Assembly (NCBI GenBank): GCA_035491895.1
Contig: DATJJY010000060.1
Coordinates: forward strand, 1 to 64,000
Source of the DNA: DASTHG01 sp035491895
Lineage (GTDB): Bacteria > Gemmatimonadota > Gemmatimonadetes > Gemmatimonadales > GWC2-71-9
DNA: 64,000 nt
Reading direction: 5' to 3'
Shown: positions 28,901-34,402 of the stretch, piece after piece
How the letters are laid out: every line of letters begins with the position of its first letter
How positions within the stretch are numbered: the first letter of the stretch is position 1
Notes under the pieces: generated by a model
What the model saw: the letters and a program-made list of their open reading frames with translations, nothing else
Databases searched by the model: none
Told to the model about the DNA's origin: nothing
Program-made: the position numbers and the translations under genes

Positions 28901-29740
28901 TACGCGGGCCACCAGGGAGGCCAGATCTACCAGATGAACGGGACGACGGACGTCGTCGTCGACTCGGTATCGGCGGGGCAGTTCGTGTCCGCGGTGGCGG
29001 TCAACTCGATCACGAACCGTGTCTTCGTTGGCATGGACGCCGGAGTGCGTGTCTTGGATGGCGCGACGCTCGGCACGGTTACGACCATCGCCACCGGGAC
29101 CACGCAGCAGGGCGTGACGAACCGCCAGGGTCTGGCCGTCGATTCGATCAACAATCGCATCTACGTCACGGTCGACATCGGATCGGCGGCCCCCAACCCC
29201 ATCCTGCGCCGCATCGATGGGGCGACCAACACCTTCTCGACGTCCAATGACGTCGCCCTGCCCGGGCTCGGCATCAGCGCGGCATTCGACCCGGTCAACG
29301 GACTCGTCTACGTGGCGATTCCTGACAGCAACTTCGTGGTGGCTGTCGACCCCGTCGCCAAGACCTTCTCGCGGATCCCGGTCGGCAGCTTCCCGATCGC
29401 CGTGGCGGTCAATCCGCTCACGAATCGCGTGTACGTCGTGAACCAGAGCTCCAACGACGTCTCGGTGATCAACGGATCGACGCAGACCGTGATCACGACG
29501 GTGACGACGTTCTACAATGAGGCCAGTCTGGCGGTCGACGCGGTGAACAACAAGGTCTATGTCGGCGTGAGCGGACTGTCCTACCTGCTCGTCATCGACG
29601 GCCAGACGGATGTGTTCCAGTCGGTTCTGAGCCTGTCACCCTTCTCCAATACGGAGTTCGGTGTGGCGTTCGATGCCGGGAACAAGAAGGTCTGGAGTGC
29701 GGACTACTCGACCAGCACGGTGACGCGGCTGAAGTTCTAG
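22964..29740 (+). CDS. Giant multidomain surface lipoprotein: Ig-like repeats, beta-helix, C-terminal propeller
   Basis: About 2,258 aa. The signal region GLVALLLVTALATC ends in a lipobox-like cysteine. Order of parts: an N-terminal beta domain; a Big_2-like domain (VNLGGTQLFHATADSSGQ); a further Ig-like domain; four consecutive Big_1/invasin-like domains of about 100 aa each; a long parallel-beta-helix-like region (roughly residues 750-1530) with short repeats of SGSGVDVRR/GNHGYGI type; several more Ig-like segments; and a C-terminal beta-propeller with YVTN-type blades (AVNSITNRVFVGMD, AVNPLTNRVYVVNQSSNDV). These are parts of adhesins and surface scaffolds. An in-frame GTG at 22937 is an alternative start. 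Confidence 0.85.
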   Translation: MAFVSDARIGHRHGPRPDRRGLVALLLVTALATCTTDHTPTGPGRGGRGFLAVRPLVSSPVSLAAFNLTIDGLHIVATRVPSGIALDTTIFFSPDSTTLHLALPLALNSNPETFTLLVELLAGSKVLFSGTQSVSVTIGPPDTSAAATVPLAFVGPGAKLNHIHITPLDSVVNLGGTQLFHATADSSGQPVDSFYVTWTTSDTTLAKINGQGLLKAPGARGAVLVKAITPNNVRDSTRVTFIPTPVALGIVSGNGQTATVTTRLPLPLRVQVKASDSLGVKGVPVRFRAIAGDSLSDSVVASDTGGYAEDTAFFGTVAGTRRFVVTVGALKPDTFSVTATAGAVSAAQSVVTVSSATIGSGGVATLTLQAKDAFGNNLTTGGATVLFSASGGTSTGTIGSVVDHANGTYTATFTGLVSGTATTISATVNGTAVTTTLPTIAVTAGAISPLTSVVSTSSGTVASGASATLTLVAKDSGGNAITTGGATVVFTRAGGTSTGTIGATTDHANGTYTATFTGDTAGTATTIHATIGGVAVTSTTTITVVPGNTVAAKSVITVSKDTVAAGTTSTLTLQAKDTAGNNITTGGLVVVFSRAGGTSTGSISATTDHANGTYTAVFTGDTAGTATTIHATIGAQQVTSTLPTITVIPGAISPVKSVVTSSDSTTTTGGVLTLTLTAKDAAGNALTQGGATVVFTQGGGTSTGAISATTDHANGTYTATFTGANGGTATTIGATIGGVAVTSTPLPTIRVINTVHAADILADETWAAGSHTVSAYIRVRNGAKLTIALGATVKFDAGAGLQIGDTALNQSGQLLMDGTQPGAAPGITLTANTGSPVPGFWKGIEVQRNVALTTWRRTLIEWAGGVRTPFGALPSEACILFVNRSGAEVDLDSLRIRQCVHAGVHHFGGTSHIHRSEVDSVTGSGIHADLDATLQLDSNTVRGSGQEGLLLGSTATHLSPSRFNRFLGNATFGIQMQAVQLPGLLKQDSIAGNTTDFLAVAGGQPDPTVSAFTIFAQPQRAGSNGYLINGLLDIGRSGGQTVTLDSNLVLRFGSQSGMLIGDSAGTRSGSIVSLGTNRSNAPRLTSASLSPAPGDWYGLDIGRLSANTRLDNVRVEFAGDSIPGRSKHRFGLLVHSPAAQTMTLDSVVVVQSGRVGSDTNSAGIGVLGSGSGVDVRRSVAQGNHGYGIVVAGVPNVKLVGDTANGNTVGFALFTDNFGTSAVAPGDSVAGNVATGNTLYPLQLDMPRLPVLFASNAFTGNGRDTVLLHAGPVTFTGTLPRFAGVPWRVSAGTIDIDSGGALTIAAGNTLAFDSLAGIIVGSNNATGALAAVGTSPAPILMTTSYTLPALSRHGWAGVEWRNPASSGNSFTFVTVEHAGYVFQPQCDCSQIQVGALRSADTAQAINVNLTFDHLTVRGSFAFAIDFRRSGTGTLTITNSQFYDNGSFDPMIRAFINQPNQLTISGSDLYHYRGWIMQASDTVNAVGNWWGDVAGLDSGYSGADSLGRAFLAFNPVKFTPFQLTPFFPVGSAVGLVQTADSALTPQLSTSDSIRVRAIDAVGRGVSGGTVNWSASPLTSILPASGPVDVGGRAGANWSFTNSAGTKIATASGIGTPTHYVADVQPGVTVSTNWTLLSSPLSQGTVTAPKAITFTSTNRRGVLITKSVDQFNNPTQPFYCTAPAGFGCVGFSYATIDSIHTSGGTNGDSVFFHSIVNNPAQFVLRGQYNTASGLAFDSVMITMNPAVAGVKIDRDPNIGGVQATPDTVLISSLCPTGPGNFYCQGTYNAFLVDSGLAPLPSGNAVFGWNLVSGTAVTFDSQTAVFPHDIGFVTARANGVARIAVKDVSGNGFGTDTLPILVQQLPNAVLVSPDTVSVPVGGTTVFHAAVIDQAGDTMTTPIHWRRDLSFNYHLTVIDTSIANQATVRLDSTPFGTEYVDAFAVRAPGDTIFGFGGIVNPVLLHLTVGQQPWALAVNSQTHAAYAGHQGGQIYQMNGTTDVVVDSVSAGQFVSAVAVNSITNRVFVGMDAGVRVLDGATLGTVTTIATGTTQQGVTNRQGLAVDSINNRIYVTVDIGSAAPNPILRRIDGATNTFSTSNDVALPGLGISAAFDPVNGLVYVAIPDSNFVVAVDPVAKTFSRIPVGSFPIAVAVNPLTNRVYVVNQSSNDVSVINGSTQTVITTVTTFYNEASLAVDAVNNKVYVGVSGLSYLLVIDGQTDVFQSVLSLSPFSNTEFGVAFDAGNKKVWSADYSTSTVTRLKF
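23995..25220 (+). repeat. Four tandem copies of a ~305-bp unit coding for Big_1/invasin-like domains
   Basis: Inside the giant lipoprotein gene four consecutive units begin near 24000, 24300, 24605 and 24912. Each encodes the same framework: SVVTVSS-type strand, ATLTLQAKDAFGN, GGATVVF, GGTSTGTIGATTDHANGTYT, FTGDTAGTATTI and ATIGG. DNA identity between neighbouring units is high enough to see by eye, which makes the locus prone to gain or loss of units by recombination. The closely matching core is DHANGTYTA, present in all four. Confidence 0.85.
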
Positions 29741-29766
29741 GTCAGAAGGTTGGTTACCTTTCGCCA

Positions 29767-30978
29767 ATGCGCCGCCGCCAAACCGTAACTGTCTTCGTCG
29801 GCTCCGTTGGGGTCGGCTCCTGCCACCCGCTCGTCGTCCAGTCGATGACCAACACCGACACCGCCGACGTCGCTGCCACCGTGGCCCAGGTGCGCGCCCT
29901 GCACGAGGCGGGCTCGGAGCTGGTGCGGGTTACCGTCAACAACGACGACGCCGCACGGGCGGTCCCCGCCATCGTCGCGGAGGTCGACGTCCCCGTCATC
30001 GGCGATTTCCACTACAACGGGCACCTGCTGCTCACCAAGTATGCCGCCTGCGCCAAAGCGCTCGCCAAGTACCGCATCAACCCCGGCAACGTCGGCGCCA
30101 AGCGCCGCGACGAGCACTTCCGTCAGATCATTCGGGTGGCGGTCGACGAGGGGAAGCCGGTCCGCATCGGCGTGAACTGGGGCAGCCTCGATCAACAACT
30201 CCTCACCGAGCTGATGGACGCGAACGCCAAGCTCCCCGAGCCGCGCGATGCCCGCGACGTCACGATGGACGCCATGGTGGAGAGCGCCACGCGGTCCGCC
30301 GCCCTCGCCGAGGAGACGGGGCTCGCGCACGATCGCATCATCCTCTCGGCAAAAGTGTCCGGCGTGCAGGATCTGATCGACGTCTACCGCCGGCTCGCCG
30401 CGACCGGCGACTACCCGCTGCACCTCGGCCTCACCGAGGCGGGGATGGGGACGAAGGGCGTCGTCGCCTCGAGCGCGGCCCTCGGCATCCTGCTCCAGGA
30501 AGGCATCGGCGACACGATCCGCGTCTCCCTCACCCCGCGCCCCGGCGGCGACCGCACCGAGGAGGTGCGCGTCGCGCAGCAGATCCTGCAGTCGCTCGGG
30601 ATCCGCAGCTTCTCCCCGCAGGTCACCGCCTGCCCGGGGTGCGGGCGCACCACCTCGACGTTCTTCCAGGAAATGGCCGAGCAGATTCAGGATTACCTGC
30701 GCGAGCGCCGTCCCGAGTGGCAGCGCCGCTTTCCGGGGTCGGAGGAGCTGCGCGTGGCGGTGATGGGGTGCGTCGTGAACGGCCCGGGGGAGTCGAAGCA
30801 CGCCGACATCGGCATCTCGCTTCCCGGCACGTTCGAGGAGCCGAAGGCGCCGGTCTACGTGGACGGCGAGTTGCGCATCACCCTCAAGGGCGACACCCTG
30901 GTTGCCGACTTTCTGAAGATTCTCGAGGAGTACGTCGCGCGTCGTTACGGCGCCGGATCCGTCGTCTCCACCGGGTAG
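29767..30978 (+). CDS. ispG: IspG (GcpE), 4-hydroxy-3-methylbut-2-enyl diphosphate synthase
   Basis: The [4Fe-4S] enzyme of the MEP isoprenoid pathway, converting MEcPP to HMBPP. The protein is 403 aa, the usual length for the short bacterial form. Family motifs are the N-terminal VQSMTNTDTADVAATVAQV, DFHYNGHLLL, KYRINPGNVG, the cluster cysteines in TACPGCGRTTSTF and in AVMGCVVNGPGE, and the conserved Glu next to the latter. It stands 26 nt after the giant lipoprotein gene, and its 3' end overlaps the convergent rhodanese gene by 34 nt. Confidence 0.97.
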   Translation: MRRRQTVTVFVGSVGVGSCHPLVVQSMTNTDTADVAATVAQVRALHEAGSELVRVTVNNDDAARAVPAIVAEVDVPVIGDFHYNGHLLLTKYAACAKALAKYRINPGNVGAKRRDEHFRQIIRVAVDEGKPVRIGVNWGSLDQQLLTELMDANAKLPEPRDARDVTMDAMVESATRSAALAEETGLAHDRIILSAKVSGVQDLIDVYRRLAATGDYPLHLGLTEAGMGTKGVVASSAALGILLQEGIGDTIRVSLTPRPGGDRTEEVRVAQQILQSLGIRSFSPQVTACPGCGRTTSTFFQEMAEQIQDYLRERRPEWQRRFPGSEELRVAVMGCVVNGPGESKHADIGISLPGTFEEPKAPVYVDGELRITLKGDTLVADFLKILEEYVARRYGAGSVVSTG

Positions 30979-32384
30979 CCGGCCTGCTTCCAGGCGGCGA
31001 AGCCGCCTTCGAAGTTCCACACTTCCTTGCCCCGTGCCGCGACGAAGCTCGCCGCGATCGCCGAGCGGCTCCCCGTCAGGCATTGCATCACCACCGGTCC
31101 CGCCGGCAGCTCGGTGATTCGGGCGGGGAGTAGCCCGAGCGGAATGTTCTGGGCCCCGGGGAGATGTCCTTCGTCCCATTCGTAGGGAGCCCGGACGTCG
31201 ATCACGGTGAGCTCGCCCTTCCGGAGCGGCTCTGCGAGCTGCTGAGCCGTGATCTGCTTGATCGAGCCGAGCGCGCCGCCCGCCGAGCGCCACGCCGCGA
31301 GCGTCTCCTCGTCGCAATCGATGTAGCCGCCGACGCGATCGAGTCCGATCATCGCCAGGTCCCGCACCGCCTGGTCGAGCGTGTCCAGCCGCGCGTGGTC
31401 GATCAACAGGTAGAAATCGTGCGTATAGGGGACGAGCCACCCCGTCCACGTCGTGAACGAGCGGTTGAGCGGGATGTTGATCGTCCCGGGAATGTGAGCG
31501 GCGGCGTAGTCGGCCGCGGGGCGCGTGTCGACGAGCAGCGTTCCCTGCGCGAGCAGCTCCCCCACCCGCGCCGCGGCGATGCGCTGCGGCCGCCGCCAGC
31601 CGCCCAGAATGCGCGGGCCGTCGCGGTTGATGCGCTTCATCTCGCCGAAATACGGGGGCGGCTCCGGCTGTCCCTCGAGCACCGCGTTCACGAACGCCGT
31701 CTCGTCCGCGATGTGAAACGCCCAGTTCGCGATGCGCTCGTACCCCAGGGTGCTCTGCGGCAGCGCGCCGAGCGACTTGCCGCACGCCGAGCCGGCACCG
31801 TGCCCCGGCCAGATCTGCAGGTGGTCTGGCAGGGCGCGCAAAAGCTGCAGCGACTGGAACAGCTGGCGCGCGCTCGCGACCATCGTGCCCTGAACGTTCG
31901 CCGCCCGCTCCAGCAGATCGGGCCGCCCCACGTCGCCCACGAAGACGAAGTCCCCACTCAACATCCCGAGCGGTGCGGCAGCGGCCAGGCGGTCGACGAC
32001 GAGAAACGAAAGATGCTCGGGGGTGTGGCCGGGGGTGTGCAGCGCGGTGATCGCGACCTCGCCGACGTCGATGCGCGACTCGTGCTTCAAGAGGACGGCC
32101 CCGCTCTCCGCGGCGTAGCCGTAGCGCCAGTCCCGTCCGCCTTCCGCGGACAGGTAGAGCGTCGCCCCCGTACGCTGCGCCAGCTCGCGGCTCCCCGAGA
32201 CGAAGTCGGCGTGGATGTGCGTCTCGGCGACGTGCGCGATGCGCAGCCCTTCAGCCTCGGCGGCCGCGATGTACTGCTCCACGTCCCGGTTGGGGTCGAC
32301 GACCAGCGCCGCATCCGACCGCTCGGAGGCGAGGAGATAGCTGGCCTGGGCGAGGCCATCGTCGTAGAATCGTTTCAGGAGCAC
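30945..32384 (-). CDS. Metallo-beta-lactamase-fold hydrolase with two rhodanese domains (persulfide dioxygenase-like)
   Basis: 479 aa. The N-terminal half is an ETHE1/CstB-type metallo-beta-lactamase with THIHADFVSG (the HxHxDH-like motif ending in F-V), the later metal ligand HTPGHTPEHL, GDFVFVGDVGRPDL, and the WPGHGAGSACGK motif of persulfide dioxygenases. Two rhodanese domains follow: the first (about 265-365) has HDFYLLIDH where the active-site loop should be and no cysteine, so it is catalytically dead; the second (about 375-470) has the active cysteine in VMQCLTGSRSA. It probably oxidises glutathione- or bacillithiol-type persulfides. Recognition of the domain architecture is firm, the exact substrate is not. 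Confidence 0.92.
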   Translation of the reverse strand: MLLKRFYDDGLAQASYLLASERSDAALVVDPNRDVEQYIAAAEAEGLRIAHVAETHIHADFVSGSRELAQRTGATLYLSAEGGRDWRYGYAAESGAVLLKHESRIDVGEVAITALHTPGHTPEHLSFLVVDRLAAAAPLGMLSGDFVFVGDVGRPDLLERAANVQGTMVASARQLFQSLQLLRALPDHLQIWPGHGAGSACGKSLGALPQSTLGYERIANWAFHIADETAFVNAVLEGQPEPPPYFGEMKRINRDGPRILGGWRRPQRIAAARVGELLAQGTLLVDTRPAADYAAAHIPGTINIPLNRSFTTWTGWLVPYTHDFYLLIDHARLDTLDQAVRDLAMIGLDRVGGYIDCDEETLAAWRSAGGALGSIKQITAQQLAEPLRKGELTVIDVRAPYEWDEGHLPGAQNIPLGLLPARITELPAGPVVMQCLTGSRSAIAASFVAARGKEVWNFEGGFAAWKQAGYPVETTDPAP

Positions 32385-32455
32385 GGCGGCTCTATCCTAG
32401 CATCACAGGTCATTCCCGGGAACTCTCGAAGGGAAACCGACGTTCTAGCGGCGCC

Positions 32456-33004
32456 ATGAACTCTCACAACAACGAAGTTGCGACCCTCGCGGGCGGCTGC
32501 TTCTGGTGCCTCGAGGCGGTTTTTCAGGGTCTGAGGGGCGTCGAGCGGGTGGTCTCCGGCTACGCCGGCGGCAACGTGCCCAATCCTTCCTATGAACAGG
32601 TCTGTAGTGGAGGGACCGGACATGCGGAGGTCGTCCAAGTCACGTTCGACTCGGGCGTGCTGAGCTATCGCGATCTGCTGGATGTGTTTTTCGCGATTCA
32701 CGATCCGACGACGTTGAACCGCCAGGGCGGCGATGTCGGGACCCAATACCGCTCGGCGATCTACTATCACAGCCCGGAGCAGGAGCGAACGGCGCGGGCG
32801 GCGATCGCCGAGATCGAGCGCGCGGGCGTGTTCGACGCCCCGATCGTGACGGAGGTGGCGCCGTTCACGGTTTTCTATCCCGCCGAGGAGTACCACCAGG
32901 ACTACTTCCGCCGCAATCCGGGGCAGGGGTACTGCCGCGCGGTGATCGCGCCGAAGGTGGCCAAGTTCCGCAAGGAGCACCTGGAGCGACTCAAGGTTAC
33001 TTGA
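32456..33004 (+). CDS. msrA: Peptide methionine sulfoxide reductase MsrA
   Basis: Reduces methionine-S-sulfoxide in proteins and free methionine. The 182-aa protein has the active-site GCFWCLEAVF at about residues 14-23, GYAGG, the YEQVCSGGTGHAEVVQVTFD segment, GDVGTQYRSAIYYH and the C-terminal QGYCRAVIAPK with a possible recycling cysteine. It is transcribed divergently from the rhodanese gene with 71 nt between, and converges on csaA with an 8-nt overlap at the stop codons. Confidence 0.97.
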   Translation: MNSHNNEVATLAGGCFWCLEAVFQGLRGVERVVSGYAGGNVPNPSYEQVCSGGTGHAEVVQVTFDSGVLSYRDLLDVFFAIHDPTTLNRQGGDVGTQYRSAIYYHSPEQERTARAAIAEIERAGVFDAPIVTEVAPFTVFYPAEEYHQDYFRRNPGQGYCRAVIAPKVAKFRKEHLERLKVT

Positions 33005-33332
33005 GCGGAGCCCCGAGCGGCACGTCGCGGTCGGGGTGGACCAGCACGATGTCGCCCGGGGCCAGCTCGATTCCCAGCGTCAACACTTCCGAGAAGTAGT
33101 GCCCGATCTGGCGCGGGGGGAAGTTCACCACGCCGAGTACCAGCTTCCCCAGCAGGTCGTCCTTGCCGTAGTGGAGTGTGATCTGCGCGCTCGACCGCTT
33201 CACGCCGAGCGGGCCGAAATCGATGTCCAGCTTCCAGGCCGGCTTCCGCGCCTCGGGGAAGTCGTCGACGGCCACGATCCGCCCGACCCGGATGTCGACC
33301 TTCGCAAAGTCCGCAAACGTGATCTGGTCCAT
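32997..33332 (-). CDS. csaA: CsaA-like tRNA-binding protein
   Basis: 111 aa, a single OB-fold EMAP/tRNA-binding domain. CsaA is described as a homodimeric tRNA-binding, export-related chaperone. Family signatures are the opening ITFADFAKVDIRVGRIVAVD, KPAWKLDIDFG, SSAQIT, GVVNFPPRQIGHYFSEVL and the closing DIVLVHPDRDVPLG. The ATG at 33332 has GAGGA about 6 nt upstream and gives the normal family length; longer frames upstream are not supported. Confidence 0.94.
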   Translation of the reverse strand: MDQITFADFAKVDIRVGRIVAVDDFPEARKPAWKLDIDFGPLGVKRSSAQITLHYGKDDLLGKLVLGVVNFPPRQIGHYFSEVLTLGIELAPGDIVLVHPDRDVPLGAPLK

Positions 33333-33443
33333 GTAGTGTCCTCGCGGTAGGTCACCTGCCCGGGAATGTCTTGTGGAATCTAGCCTTTCTCGGGGTGGCA
33401 TATCGCTTGCCCTTGCAACGCCCGACCCGAACAGACAGGCACG

Positions 33444-34115
33444 ATGAACCGCTCGCTCGCGATGTCCCTCCTCGCCCTGATCTTGGGCGCGGCTCCCGCG
33501 TCTGCCCAGCATTACGGCCTGCGTGAGGTGCGCAATACCGGGAGCTTCGGTGTCAACCTCGCTATCGGCGCCCCCACGGGGGATTTCGCCCAGAACGTCG
33601 ATGTGGCTGGCGGCATCGACGCCTTCGGCGCGGTGAACCTCGGCGCCGGCAATCCCATGGCGTTGCGGTTCGAGGGTGCCTATCTGGTCTACGGCTCGGA
33701 CCACCAGTTCGACCTCAACACGACCTACTCGATCGCCACCATCGGCGTCGGCCCGCAGATCACGGTGGGCGAAGGACCGATGCGGTTGTACGGCTTCGGC
33801 ACGGTGGGCGTTTCCTATATCTCGGCGTATTCGTCATTCCCCGATGGTTGCGGCTGCTACAGCTACGGCTCCCAGACGGATTTCAGCGACTGGACGTCGG
33901 CGCTGCAGGCGGGCGGTGGTATGCTCCTGACCCTTGGCAGGCGCACGCCGGTGTCCCTGGATATCGGCGCCCGCTATCTGTACAGCGGGTTCGCGAATTA
34001 TGTGGCACCCGGGGACGTGCAGCCGCAACCCAATGGCGACATCGTCGTGTTCACTTCGCGGGCGCGGCCGAATTTGACGGTGGTGCACCTCGGGGTGTCG
34101 ATCGGCATCCGGTAA
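33444..34115 (+). CDS. Small outer-membrane beta-barrel-like protein (223 aa)
   Basis: A signal peptide (NRSLAMSLLALILGAAPASA, cleavage before QHYG) is followed by alternating amphipathic strands: GSFGVNLAIGAPTGDFAQ, then LRFEGAYLVYGSD, YSIATIGVGPQITVGEG, RLYGFGTVGVSYIS, and a final VVHLGVSIGIR. This fits an eight-stranded OmpA/OmpW-like barrel, but no specific family is recognised. A loop holds GCGCYSYG with two cysteines. It is a single-gene unit: divergent from csaA, and followed 25 nt later by a strong terminator. Confidence 0.75.
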   Translation: MNRSLAMSLLALILGAAPASAQHYGLREVRNTGSFGVNLAIGAPTGDFAQNVDVAGGIDAFGAVNLGAGNPMALRFEGAYLVYGSDHQFDLNTTYSIATIGVGPQITVGEGPMRLYGFGTVGVSYISAYSSFPDGCGCYSYGSQTDFSDWTSALQAGGGMLLTLGRRTPVSLDIGARYLYSGFANYVAPGDVQPQPNGDIVVFTSRARPNLTVVHLGVSIGIR

Positions 34116-34140
34116 ACGCTCCCCCTGCGGGTCCGATCCA

Positions 34141-34176
34141 GGGCTCCTCTCCACTCAGGAGAGGGGCCCTTTTTTT
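34141..34176 (+). terminator. Rho-independent terminator
   Basis: A 12-bp stem (GGGCTCCTCTCC paired with GGAGAGGGGCCC, one G-U type mismatch), a 5-nt loop ACTCA and a run of seven T. This is the clearest intrinsic terminator in the window and ends the outer-membrane protein gene at 33444-34115. Confidence 0.95.
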
Positions 34177-34234
34177 CATTGCAGGTGTCCGGATAGTTTT
34201 CCGTCACACGTCGTTGGAGCAGGTCTCCACCGAC

Positions 34235-34262
34235 TTGCGAGGGTTCGTTTATTCGGTATATC
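34235..34262 (+). promoter_or_regulatory. Candidate housekeeping promoter of the RND efflux operon
   Basis: TTGCGA (34235-34240) and TATATC (34257-34262) are separated by 16 nt, a fair match to a sigma-70-type -35/-10 pair in an AT-richer stretch. It lies after the terminator of the previous unit and about 140 nt before the RND gene, leaving a long leader. The rest of the 287-nt gap holds the terminator, an inverted repeat at 34268-34292 and no gene. Confidence 0.5.
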
Positions 34263-34267
34263 TTCGG

Positions 34268-34292
34268 GTCCCGATTCGAACACAAACGGGAC
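34268..34292. promoter_or_regulatory. Inverted repeat just after the candidate promoter
   Basis: GTCCCG and CGGGAC, 13 nt apart, directly follow the -10 element, near the expected transcription start. The position would suit an operator for a dimeric repressor or a short leader hairpin. No regulator gene is adjacent, so this is speculative. Confidence 0.3.
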
Positions 34293-34402
34293 GCACGAAT
34301 GTCGATTTTGGTCGCTCTATTTCGACGTTCTGGTAGCGCAGAGAATAGAAACCAGCGCTTGGTGATTGCCGTTACGTTGAAGGCTGTCCAGCCAGAGGGC
34401 TC

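Noticed and set aside
30945..30978. Overlap of ispG and the rhodanese gene as a sign of a wrong gene end
   Set aside because: Both frames keep family-typical C-termini up to their stops; a 34-nt convergent overlap is acceptable in such a compact genome.
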